NCBI GenBank assembly: GCA_023014485.1
Contig: JAJOZX010002572.1
Location: 330,001 to 394,000 of the forward strand
Reading direction: 5' to 3'
Length of the DNA: 64,000 nucleotides
From: Bathynomus jamesi
Taxonomy: Eukaryota; Arthropoda; Malacostraca; Isopoda; Cirolanidae
Part shown: piece by piece, positions 54,600 to 64,000 of the stretch
How the letters are laid out: each line of letters starts with the position of its first letter
How positions within the stretch are numbered: the stretch's first letter is position 1
The notes under the pieces: model-generated
The model's database searches: none
Told to the model about the DNA's origin: nothing
The model's input: the letters and a program-made list of their open reading frames with translations, nothing else
Program-made: the position numbers and the translations under genes

Positions 54600-55520
54600 C
54601 GTTCTTAGATTAATTTCATTTACTGCCGGACTTTGCACTTTCTGACAACTTTTCCGAAAACTGCCTATAGGTTTAAGTCGGGAGGTTTGTGAGGCCAGTC
54701 AAGAAGTGATACCTCATTCCAGTCAACCCATTTCTTGGTAGCATGGAAGTTAAATATGGCGCTTTTATCTTGCTGGAATATCAGTTCAGTTTAGCTTAGA
54801 TTGGGATATAATTTCTTCATAAAAGGCTTCAAAACTTTATCCTAATGCATGCTCATATAAGCCTGAAAATTTATTCTCCATTTCACGAAAACGGTTTCCC
54901 CACTCCTGCAAATGATATGCAATCTGACTATGATGCTTCCACCTTTTGTGTGTTACTGCTGGAACTATGCAATCAGGGTAATAAGCTACTACAACTTTTC
55001 TCACATGAATTCTTCCAGATGTTCCAAACACCCGTGAGAAAATAATTTAAATGGCATAATTTCAAAGATGCACCTGGCAACCATCTACATTACTTATTAA
55101 AATGATCATAGTTCTCATCAAAATGATGTCTTGGCTCACCTCAGGGTTGCTTTAGTCGAACGAAAGCACATTTTTCCAATGGTTGAGGGTCAGTTTCTAT
55201 AGTATTTTGACCACTGAAGCCTTTGAGGTCACTGAAGGCACTGAGAGCCAAGACTTCTTTCTGGAGTTACATCTTTTTAAACCCCCTTCAGCTTCCTTCT
55301 AACAGTTCTCTCAGACACAATGGTCCCAGTTTTCGTTCGTAGGTCATTAGAAAAATCAGATTTTTTTCTACGATCTTTCACCTACAGAAGTTTTAGTTGT
55401 CTGCCCTCACGAGATATTGTATCACTTTGTCTACTATTACAACACTTGCTGGTATGCGATCTTGTTTTTAGCATCGTTTAGTATCGTTAGCGTCGTTAAC
55501 AATTTGATCGAAACCTTGTG
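54600..55520 (-). pseudogene. Tc1-like transposase relic
   Basis: Minus strand in broken frames. N-terminal HTH side near 55330 (YERKLGPLCLRELLE); middle block 55031-54837 (IHVRKVVVAYYPDCIVPAVT, standing where Tc1 proteins have the VW..P.E.YN..C..PTVKH block); catalytic tail near 54700 (SLLDWPHKPPDLNPI, standing for DWPAQSPDLNPIE with the Glu lost). Many stops; no terminal repeats identified. Confidence 0.7.
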
Positions 55521-55724
55521 AAAAGTGAATTTGTTCTCTCTCCCTTCTGTCATTTCTAGTCTTTCTACATTTTTGTATTAACATACTTATTACCTTTATC
55601 CAAAAATAAAATAAAATCGTGAGCATTCCCTATTATCATCGTCAAAAGAGATCAACATGAGCAAATCGTTCTTACTATTTTTATCTTTTCATAACAAAAC
55701 ATTACAAATCACTATAAATGCAAA

Positions 55725-55920
55725 AAACCACTTTTTTCTACGTGAAGGTCAAAATATGAAAATAAAAACCCACTCGTTCCCTGGACTGTTTTTCCCTCTT
55801 CTTTTGGTTCATTCGTTTTTCTGTATCCACCCGAGGAGGATGCCAGTGGGCATCGAAACTGTTGTGGAAATAAATTCTGTCTATTAGAGTGGGTTTTTAT
55901 TTTCATATTACAAACCACTT
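55725..55920. repeat. Mirrored repeat (CCGAGGAG type), left arm replaced
   Basis: Right arm as at 31030 (CCGAGGAG, GATGCC-AGTG-GGCATC, GAAAC). The left arm keeps only AAAAACCCACTC before unrelated sequence. Confidence 0.75.
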
Positions 55921-56261
55921 TTCAGAGCATTCGCCATTGGCTCCTTCTTCCTACATTAAAAAATGAAATTAGTGTACTTGTATCTCATAAAATACTCGTT
56001 TTAATGAAGTCGAATTATTTCCGGTACGTTCTCAGTACACTGAATTTTAATACTATATTTCAAACCTAACAGGGTGCTCAATAATTTTTGCCAAAAGATG
56101 TAAAATGATTCTAAAATTTGAGGGTCAGTTAGTTGATTGTTGTTTTTAGGATGTGTAACACCATTTTCAATGCGGATGATTTTGAAAATGTCTTTGCTTT
56201 GGTCAATGTTGTTGTTGTTGTTAATTGTATCCCTTAGTCTCTGTACTCACAACCAGGGGAT
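55921..56261. other. Intron stretch, unassigned
   Basis: AT-rich with a (TTG)n near 56206; no gene. Confidence 0.5.
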
Positions 56262-56425
56262 CTTTTGACAGAGAGGACCTACAGTTTAACGTGGAATCCG
56301 ACCACAGGTCTCTGCATAATCTGGATGCCAAAAGGACGGTCACATTTCCACCTACTAGCCAAATCCAACGTCGTTTAATTCCACTGATCTCACGGGAAGC
56401 GGGTTAACTTGGCCACGACATAACC
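56262..56425 (-). mobile_element. 5S-derived SINE
   Basis: Minus-strand copy: GACAGAGAGGACCTACAGTT tail side, then GTCGTTTAATTCCACTGATC as 5S-like part. Confidence 0.7.
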
Positions 56426-57167
56426 TTTCAGCATTACGCTTTAATATTTTCACTTAATTTGAATCGTGCGTAGCAATACATTGTATTTACATATTTATTC
56501 CATTTTCACTCATTTTTAGAAGGATACAGATTGGGAGAGACCAGAGTACATGGCTTTCCAAAACAAGTACATATATCCCACGTATTGGTTATTATCAAAT
56601 TCCATACATTCAGACTACAATTAGAATATTTAACTCATCATCATAAACCCGATCAAAAAAATCACTCTTATTTAAAAGGTATTTTTAAGATAAATTTGAC
56701 AAGACAAATTCATTTTTTTTTTTTTTTTTTTTAGAATTTTAAATATAGTATCATTTAATACCAAATATAATTTTATTTTAGCCAAACTGGCAAACTTTTC
56801 ACAGAAAATGAAACAGTGACCAAGCAAACCAGCCCCATGACGGTTCTGAGCACTTTCTTCAAATGTTAACTCGGCTATTTACTCAAAACTATATATAACT
56901 AACTCTATACAAGTTACATATTCTTGGAAGCATGTACCTACGTAGTGGCTATTTTAGTAGAGAATGACTTACCTTTTCTGATATCTTTTAATAGTTAATT
57001 TACTACTTATAGTGATTTTAAAATGAGAAGAAAAGACACTAATAACAGAGCAAATCCAGGTAAGATTCATGGGAGTCTGATTTAAATGTACTTAAAAGTA
57101 TTACAAAAACAATCATCCTACCTGCTCTACTGTAGTATAGAGAGTAGGAATAAAAATTTGTATAAGT
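56426..57167. other. Intron stretch, unassigned
   Basis: AT-rich, with a T-run at 56715-56732; no coding signal. Confidence 0.5.
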
Positions 57168-57396
57168 AAATATTCGGATCACTTTAACATATTGCTTTCC
57201 AGGAACCTCTCTTTAACATATTGCTTCCCAGTGTATATCATTTTAACATATTGCTTCCCAGTGTTAATCACTTTAACATATTGCTTCTCAAAAATAGAGA
57301 TTACACAACCAATTGCAGTTACATTACAATAGTTTATGATATTTAGAGATTAGCTAGTCGAGAAAATATAAATTTATGGGCAACTTAACTTATTAT

Positions 57397-59613
57397 CAGT
57401 GGCGGCTCGTGACTTTCAGTTATGGGGGTGCTGCCTCAGAAATTGCGAACAATTGTGTCGATTATATATATATGAGAGAGAGAGAAAGTCGAATAGATAA
57501 ATAGATAACTACTCACTACTCAGTCATAAAAATAAGTAAAATAGTATCATAAAATCAATTATAGGGTACTTACGCTTAACGGGTAATTTCGAATTTGCCA
57601 AAAATTTTATTTATAAACAAATTCCATTCTTCTGTTTTTATTCTGAGCGAAAAGGTCTATTACTTTTTCATTGAAATTCTGTGTACTGTTGATCAAATTT
57701 TTCTCTAGTGAAATCATTGCAAGAGCATTTAGTCTTTCCTGATTCATAGTGCTCCTTAAGAACGTCTTTATTCTTTTTAATGTTGAATGGCAGCGTTCGG
57801 CCTCGGATGTAGTCATGGGGATGGTCAAAAGAATTTTTATGAGCTTAGCTAGTTCTCCAAGAACATCTACTAGATTATTTTCAGTGATAAATTTCAGCAG
57901 ATCAATTAACCTGTCGTAATTGTGCATATCAGGTCTACTGTAGAAAACTTGTAGTTCAGTAAGAAGCTTTTCTTTTTCAATCATGGGATATGCCTCAGTG
58001 GTCACCGTTACCGCTTCCATAGGCATTTTCATATTATAGCTATCGAAGTTTTCCTTGGTAAACAGCTTAGCAGCTACTAATTGTTTGGTAAATGAATACC
58101 TCTCAGCTATGCCAACACATACGCAGTCGCACACTTCCTTTGCTTCAATCATGAGTGTTTTTGAAGGATTTTCACAGTACTCCGAATTTCTTATTTTTAA
58201 AATGGCATTGTTGAAGTTTGCTATATATTCTTGTACTTTACATGAGTCAATAGCGCTCAAAGACTTTCTCATTCAGCTCGTATCTCAGAACAATAACCAT
58301 TTGAGTGTGTTCAGAAACATCAGTTGTGTCATCAGCCATGACCACCACAAACGAAGCTTCTTTAATTTCTTTTTTTATTTGATTGCGGGGTACCTGCAGC
58401 ACACAGTCAAGAATATCATTCTGAATGGTTTTGGAAACGCCCTTGAAGACTGTGTTGCTTTCTAAATGTTTTTTCAAATCAGGATCTAATTTTGATGCGA
58501 AATTAATTAATCCCCTGAATACACCTGGATTTGCCGAATCATCTTTTTCATCATGTCCACGTAAAGAAATCTCAAAATTTCTTCAGAATTTAATGTAGTC
58601 TATTATTTTCGACAATATTCACGATTTTTGGTAACTTTGTTATTATGTTCGATAATCGAGAGTTTGTAAGCCTCCTAAAAGTGACAGGGAAATCACATTA
58701 TCAATATGCTTCTTTGAACGCTCATGCTTTTTAGTGTTTTCTTTCATTTTGTCTATATTTGTAAAACCACTTTTTGTCCACGTCAAGTCACCACCGAGTA
58801 GTAGACACGGGAAACAAAATAATGCATTTTTAACTTTACAACCACAAAGCCAACTTTTTCTTTGGTACCATTCTGAATTAAAACTACGAATATATTTCTT
58901 ATTGTTACTTATTCCGGGCTGAGATATTTGAATTTCTGGTGTAGGGCGTCCTTCAGTTTTAATAGCTATTTTTTCTTGAAGAGATAACTGTGAAAAATTA
59001 CGAGACTGAATTTTACTCACTGTCACCCGACTCACTTCTGGGGCTAGCGCAGCCATGATAATAGAATAGGCGCCTAGTTAAAATTTCAAAAAACAAAGTC
59101 ACTTGCGAAAAAAATATTTTAAGAAATGAAAGCTATATATTGTAAATAATCCAATTATTATATAATTAACTTCACTCTCACGACAAAAAATAAATGATAA
59201 CGAATCATTGATAAATGCAATTCGGAAATTAAATTTCGAATTAGCAAACGATACAGCAACACAACTACCACGTCAAACAAACAAATCGGCACTGCTCTGT
59301 CCACAGTGCTTTGGATCCTCTTAAACCCGCGATTCTGACTCGCTCTTCGTACGTCCGCCACCGAGGTTTCAAGCGTTTCGAACAAAATCTGGAACTGCTA
59401 AGTACGCAGTTCCACGGGAAGGCTGAAGCTACTTTCGTGATTCATTCGTTCGGCATTGAAATAGTTTAAGGAAAAAAGGATATAATATGATTTAAAAACT
59501 CAAAGTTCATTGAAAAAAACAATCAGCGAGGCTATTTTAAATATTTAAATATAAAGATCATAAAATCATGGGGGTGCTGCAGTTCCACAGTGCCTACCTG
59601 CGAGCCGCTCCTG
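57397..59613 (-). mobile_element. hAT transposon, 2217 bp
   Basis: Ends CAGTGGCGGCTCGTGAC and CCTGCGAGCCGCTCCTG, flanked by a perfect 8-bp duplication CTTATTAT (57389-57396 and 59614-59621). GGGGGTGCTGC occurs near both ends. Encodes the transposase relic at 57607-59056. Confidence 0.93.
57607..59056 (-). pseudogene. hAT transposase (ZMYM1/DUF4371 type), internally deleted
   Basis: N-terminal block 59056-58643: a TTF-type zinc-finger region with YQRKSWLCGCKVKNALFCFP and a K.HE.SKKH helix (KHERSKKHIDN). Next block 58477-58247: KEASFVVVMADDTTDVSEHT, with the first catalytic Asp, then QMVIVLRYELNEK. The frame then shifts near 58260 into the C-terminal block ending at 57607, with TSEAERCHSTLKRIKTFLRS and NALAMISLE, the dimerisation domain. 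Compared with full-length relatives the middle of the RNase-H-like fold is missing, and stops separate the first two blocks. Confidence 0.88.
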
Positions 59614-59650
59614 CTTATTATGCTTTGACATTTTTTGTGAATGTAAGATA

Positions 59651-59809
59651 TTTGGATCACCTGAAGATCAGGGCCCCCAGCCTTCTTTAGCTAGCTTTAT
59701 AAGGCTAACTAACGAAAATATCATGACTTAACCTAACCAATCGTTAGGTCAACTGTACGTCCTTGACGGTTGGTTAGGTTAGGTCGTGATATTTTCGTTA
59801 GTTAGCCTA
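59651..59809. mobile_element. Common core with GGATCACC left end
   Basis: GGATCACCTGAAGATCAGGG, core, then a right arm that stops at GTTAGTTAGCCTAGATTACC. Lies inside the 57176-59959 element and looks like part of its original centre. Confidence 0.8.
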
Positions 59810-60049
59810 GATTACCAACTTCTTTCTAACCAACCAACCTTTCTCTTTTTAACATATTGCTTCCCAGTGTTAATCACTTTAACATATTGCTTCCCAGGAG
59901 GGATCACTTTAACATATTGCTTCCCGAATGCTTTGGGAAGCAATATGTTAAAGTGATCCAAATATTCTAAAGTACTTTACCCGGTCATTTAGTTTTGGTC
60001 CACAGATTACAGTCTAGGTAAGAAACTGACCCGCAAGCGTAAAGAAGTT

Positions 60050-60200
60050 GCCACCCTGGCTTAACGTGAGATCCTAACCTCACCACCGAAGACTGAGTAA
60101 GAGCAGAGGGTGGGGTTATTCATTCAACAATTGCCTAAATTCTTCATCGTTTAACTTCACCGATCTGCCGATAGGTGGGGCTGCGATATGGCAACAACAG
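60050..60200 (-). mobile_element. 5S-derived SINE, diverged
   Basis: TCGTTTAACTTCACCGATCT near 60150 is the 5S-like part in minus orientation; the tail side begins near 60055. Confidence 0.55.
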
Positions 60201-60307
60201 AAGCCCAAACATTCAACCCGACAAAGTAGTTTCTTATCTATGTACAGTATTTTAATAATGGCCTTACTGTTTACATAGAATAAGATGGTATCGACATTTT
60301 TTTTCAG

Positions 60308-60430
60308 GAGCCGTCTGCACATTCCCCTTTTTCGTTCTTCAAATGAAAATTTTGGGTCTTAACATCAGTGAAATTGCTCTCGTGTTCCTGATAACCCCTG
60401 TCGCATCGATTATCGGACCAGTTGTTTCAG
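60308..60430 (+). CDS. MFS transporter (MFSD6-like), coding exon 2
   Basis: Acceptor TTTTTTTTCAG ends at 60307 and the exon runs to TTTCAG|GTAAAC at 60430/60431. It is 123 nt, phase 1 at both ends, matching exon 1. Translation begins GAVCTFPFFVLQMKILGLNI and ends FLITPVASIIGPVVSG. It completes helix 1, a short loop and helix 2, ending at the start of MFS motif A (G...D..G). The first Gly is split across the exon 1/2 junction and the last across exon 2/3. Confidence 0.9.
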
Positions 60431-60572
60431 GTAAACAGCTAAAAAAAATTCTCTAACATGGGAAAAATTTACGTTCGTGGAAAAAAAGGAGAAAAATATT
60501 TAAAGTTATTTCGTTTTATTTTAGTTAAGTATATTTATATGTACGTCATCTCGCATAAACAATTGTTTTACT

Positions 60573-60574
<2 letters not shown>

Positions 60575-60615
<41 letters not shown>
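60575..60615. repeat. (CT)n microsatellite
   Basis: Pure CT run. Confidence 0.95.
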
Positions 60616-60617
<2 letters not shown>

Positions 60618-60624
60618 ATATATA

Positions 60625-61197
60625 CAGGGTGTCCGAGAATTATCTGTACAATTTTTGGCTGTTATTAAAAGTCAACCATGAAGTGTAGAAATTCCAGTGT
60701 TGTCCCATTTTACAGAGATCTCATTAAGTTTTTTCTGATACCATGTTTTGACAAGTTTTTTAGAAATGTACGCGGGTGACAGACATTGATGATTTAAAAG
60801 CAAGAATCACAGCTGCTATTGAGCGAATTGATGTGGATATGCTGCAGCGTACATGGCAACATTTGGAGTATCGATTGGATGTTTTGCGAATCACTAATGG
60901 TGCACATATCGAATGTTTGTAACAACGTTACTTTAATAAAAGAAACCTTTGAAAATACAGATTCTAAATAATCTTGTTTAAGAGTTTTACGTGTGTTATC
61001 AAGAATTTTATTAGAAGATGAAATTGTACAGATAATGTTCGGACACACTGGAATTTCTAAACAACTTGTCAAAACTTGGTATCAGAAAAAACTTAATGAG
61101 ATTCTCTGTAAAATGGGATAAACACTGGAATTTCTACACTTCATGGTTGACTTTTAATAACAGCCAAAAATTGTACAGATAATTCTCGGACACCCTG
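60625..61197 (+). mobile_element. Mariner-type MITE with transposase C-terminus, copy 2
   Basis: 573 bp, TA-flanked, nearly identical to 50907-51479 including the 46-residue coding tail; within MFS intron 2. Confidence 0.88.
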
Positions 61198-61203
61198 TAT
61201 ATA

Positions 61204-61420
61204 TGAGGGGTCGCGGTGCACAATGACAAATCAACTAACGGGCGAAAATTTCGTTTTCCATAACTTTAAACGCTTCTGTTTTATCATTTAATCATTCACT
61301 CATTCAATGTTAATAAAATTACACATTAAAAATTTCATAATAAGATTTTACATACTCTAAAGCCGTTTTCCTCAAAACTTTGTTTTGGCTCATTCGTCAC
61401 TGTGCCGCGCGACGCCTCAT
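61204..61420. mobile_element. MITE with ATGAGGGGTC ends
   Basis: ATGAGGGGTCGCGGTGCACA and complement (GTGCCGCGCGACGCCTCAT). Short, non-coding; shares its first 10 bases with 16017-16453. Confidence 0.75.
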
Positions 61421-62072
61421 ATACAGTAGGCCCTATATATAAATGTAATTTACCTCCTTTTTGCAAGGTCGACGGCTGTTATACAGTAGCGTGTCAAAAT
61501 AAAGAACTATCAATATAGCCAAATATATTCAGTTTTATTATTTTTTTTGTTGTTCCTAAAAAAGATGAATGGTCAAAATTTCGCTTTTTTATAAATAAAG
61601 TCTTCTGTTTTAACATTACTTGTTTTCAAACTGACACACAAGAATAAGAAATTTCGCTTTGAGTTTAGTCGTCCATCAACTTTCCATAAATACTTAGAGT
61701 CAAAGAATAAAACATTTTTTGAAATTTCTTCCAGCCATAGCAAAAGTGTGTGTGTGTATATATATATATAAAGTCGTCGACTGTTATTCAAATTCTACTA
61801 TTGACTATTGAGAATTCGAAATAATTTCTCTCTCTTTATTTGGGATTTATATTATACTGAAAATTATTTCTATTGCTGCATGTATGCTAATATGTCTGTT
61901 ATTATCACCGTAATATAGCTTTTCAAAACATCTCTGAAATAGTACAAAACCGTTGTTATCACTAATGGATAGAAAACCTTGCTAAATTACAGAAAACTTT
62001 GCTAATTTGCTAAAAGTTTTGTTAATTTTGAAATTTTTGGTATTTTTTCATGTATTACACTGTATATTACAG
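61421..62072. other. Remainder of MFS intron 2
   Basis: AT-rich, a short (GT)(AT) run at 61747-61770; no other element recognised. Ends in acceptor TATATTACAG. Confidence 0.6.
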
Positions 62073-62296
62073 GTCTTGTAGCTGACAAACTTGGGAAATA
62101 CAGTTTGGTTTTTGCTGGCAATGTTATTTTAATGGCATGTTTTGAAAATTTACTTCTCATCATCCCTCCTGTTGAACAAAACACTGCAAATGTCACCTGT
62201 AATCAAGGCATCTTAAATGTAGTTTTTGATAACTGTAATGACTGTATAAACAATTTACAACAAATGGGAATTACAGAAGGACAGTTAATTTTAAAG
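62073..62296 (+). CDS. MFS transporter (MFSD6-like), coding exon 3
   Basis: Acceptor ATATTACAG ends at 62072; donor AAG|GTAAGT at 62296/62297; 224 nt, in phase 1 and out phase 0. Encodes LVADKLGKYSLVFAGNVILM, which with the end of exon 2 forms MFS motif A (GLVADKLGKY: the D and the basic residues of the helix 2-3 loop). Helix 3 follows, reaching LLLIIPP. Then comes a long Asn- and Cys-containing loop (NVTC is an N-glycosylation sequon; CNQG, DNCNDC), as expected of an extracellular loop. The 3' part of the gene lies beyond the window. Confidence 0.9.
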
Positions 62297-62470
62297 GTAA
62301 GTGTATTTACCATCCATTTCCTTTCATTGTTTATCCATTTGATCGCGCGCCGCCGCAGCCTTTTCTTTAATTGTAAAAGTTGTTTTGGGTATGAGTGACC
62401 TTGTTTACTCGTGAAAAATTAATTCCCACTTCACGCTATTGCCATTGACATTCGAGGTCCAACCCAGTTC
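62297..62470. other. Start of MFS intron 3
   Basis: No element recognised. Confidence 0.5.
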
Positions 62471-62757
62471 CGCAGCCAGGACTTCCCATGGGGGAGGTCG
62501 AAATTGTAGAAAGGCGGACCTTTTGGTGCAACGACCTAGTCACTACGGAGGGGGGTTTAGAGTAGTTGTTTAGAGTAGTTTAGTTTGTGAAGTTTAAAAA
62601 AAATGCAAAAAAATGCAAGTGTTTATTTACTAAATAAAGTTATATATTATAATATCACATCATAAGTTATAACTATGGTTACAAAAGTAGACCTTTCCTG
62701 TCAAGGGGGGGGTAGGGATCGTTTGATCCCCGAACCCCACCTGGCTAAGGGCCTGTA
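62471..62757. mobile_element. Possible hAT-type MITE
   Basis: CAGTTCCGCAGCCAGGAC at left and CACCTGGCTAAGGGCCTG at right form a weak inverted repeat with G-rich segments inside. No flanking duplication. Confidence 0.4.
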
Positions 62758-62885
62758 ACCTAACTTAATTTAAACTATCTCAGAAAACAAAAAGGGAAGA
62801 GATCGTAACGCATTCTTGAGATTAAATATTTTTAATTTTTTAAGGGTCTTTTTTATTTACGGAAATACAGTTAAACTCAAACTCA

Positions 62886-63488
62886 TTTTTTGGTACTTGT
62901 AGGTTATCTCCCACCCACCTCACGCTTGATTTGTCATCGTGGCAAATAGCATGAAATCGCAGTAAATTCATTCTGGCTGAAAAAGCAATAATTAAATTGT
63001 GCAAAGGATTGGTAATATCTACTGAAATAGATACTATTAAATATATAATTTGGCTCGTGTAATAATTATTGATACGATTTATTTTTTAAACTAATTTATG
63101 GCCGGATTCTGAAGGATCGCCATTATAAAGTTAAGGATCACCTGAAGATCAGGGCCCCCAGCCTTTTTTAGTTAGCTTTATAAGGCTAACTAACGAAAAT
63201 ATCACGACCTAACCTAACCAATCATCAAGGGCGTACAGTTGACCTAATAATTGGTTAGGTTAGGTCGTGATATTTTTGTTAGTTAGCGTTATAAGGCTAA
63301 CTAAAGAAGGCTGGGGACCCTGATCTTCAGGTGATCCAAAGTTAATGTAAGTTGTATAACAAATCAACAACCAATGTGCATCAAGCATTCTAGAACGAAA
63401 TGCTCGTTTGATTGTTCTGCGTGCGTGCTATTTGCCACGATGACAAATCAAGCGTGGGATGGAGATAACCTACCAGTACCCATTTTTG
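62886..63488. repeat. Foldback element with a MITE in its middle
   Basis: Arms at 62890-62960 and 63420-63488 (TTGTAGGTTATCTCCCA...CACGCTTGATTTGTCATCGT and complement). A GGATCACC MITE has inserted between them at 63135. Confidence 0.75.
63135..63337. mobile_element. Palindromic MITE, GGATCACC subfamily
   Basis: 203 bp with a perfect 8-bp duplication AAAGTTAA (63127-63134 and 63338-63345). The asymmetric centre is in the opposite orientation to most copies (GGGCGTACAGTTGACC). Confidence 0.93.
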
Positions 63489-63892
63489 TTAAAGTTACTC
63501 TTACAAAGAACGAGAAAGAAAATTAATATGTTCGAATCAGTAACTTAAATATATTAGAAATTAATTTATATTTTTAGTTCTAATTTCAGTTAAACTTTCA
63601 GTTCTCTGAACGATTTAAAACTTGCAGTTTAAATATCTATTATTGAATTTTATCACTTACAGCAAATATATAATTTTTATATTTTGTTGGAGTGCAGATA
63701 TTTTTCGGTTATTTGATAAGAACGTTCGTTCTGCAATCAAGTGTTGGTATGAAAGGTTTAGCAGAAGTGACGCGCAGATACTATAAAGAGTAGAGAAGTG
63801 ATTCTAAACTATTACTGACATGGCCCCAGATCCTGTTCTTAGAAAAAAATAAAAAAGTAAGGCAAACACCTTTTGGATTTGGATTTGGATTT
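63489..63892. other. Intron stretch, unassigned
   Basis: AT-rich; a (GGATTT)n run of four units at about 63874-63894 abuts the next element. Confidence 0.5.
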
Positions 63893-64000
63893 GGATCAAG
63901 TAAAGATAAGCATCCCCAACCTTTTTTAGTTAGCTTTATAAGGCTAACTAACGAAAATATCACGACCTAACCTAACCAGTCGTCAAGGGCGTACAGTTGA
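63893..64000. mobile_element. Palindromic MITE, GGATCAAGTAA subfamily, cut by window end
   Basis: Begins GGATCAAGTAAAGATAAGCA, then the common core (TTTATAAGGC, CCTAACCTAACCAG, GGGCGTACAGTTGA). A further type of outer arm on the same core. Confidence 0.8.

Larger units (their letters stand above)
57176..59959. mobile_element. Palindromic MITE, GGATCACTTTAAC subfamily, hosting a hAT
   Basis: Ends GGATCACTTTAACATATTGC (57176) and complement (to 59959), with a perfect 8-bp duplication AAATATTC at 57168-57175 and 59960-59967. Subterminal CTTTAACATATTGCTTCCCA units: four left, three or more right. A GGATCACC-type end and common core sit at 59651-59809. Without the hAT (57397-59613 plus its duplication) the element would be about 560 bp, close to the 551-bp copy at 7839. 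Confidence 0.88.

Noticed and set aside
54845..55045. Plus-strand 66-residue protein
   Set aside because: It is antisense to the Tc1-like transposase relic at the same place.

Overview
The window is nuclear DNA of an animal, most likely an arthropod and plausibly a decapod crustacean. The grounds are a spliced gene with GT-AG introns, very abundant (AT)n, (GA)n, (CA)n and (TATC)n microsatellites, scattered TTAGG/CCTAA telomere-type repeats, tRNA- and 5S-derived SINEs, and transposon families of the kind common in crustaceans. The organism call is inference. No operon, CRISPR array or functional RNA gene was found.

The only host gene I can support is the 5' part of an MFS (MFSD6-like) transporter on the + strand. 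Its three coding exons lie at 51601-51703, 60308-60430 and 62073-62296. Splice phases agree, and MFS motif A is rebuilt across the exon 2/3 junction. The gene runs off the right edge. Its 8.6-kb first intron holds a 5S-SINE, a LINE fragment, a mariner-type MITE, a Tc1 relic, and a foldback element that itself carries a hAT element.

The rest is layered mobile DNA. Positions 1-5500 hold a DD41D mariner relic, SINEs and microsatellites. Positions 5500-11600 are dense in palindromic elements. Positions 11800-23000 hold MITEs, SINEs, LINE ends and long microsatellites. Positions 24100-27810 hold one endonuclease-RT LINE interrupted by two datable insertions. Positions 28000-31300 hold mirrored repeats. 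Positions 32300-39900 hold hAT and Tc1 relics and a large palindrome. Positions 41110-45338 hold a non-coding LTR element. Positions 45670-51480 hold mirrored mariner elements, a SINE hit by two insertions, and more MITEs.

The most interesting signal is a family of short palindromes with termini GGATCA...TGATCC and perfect 8-bp target duplications. They share one core (a TTATAA palindrome plus CCTAACC repeats) but have interchangeable outer arms. About a dozen full or partial copies occur in 64 kb. A second theme is mirror-image derivatives of DD41D or related Tc1/mariner transposons, each keeping a different piece of the transposase inside long inverted arms. Several nesting orders can be read from intact target duplications. 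All numbers were read by eye; no search was run.
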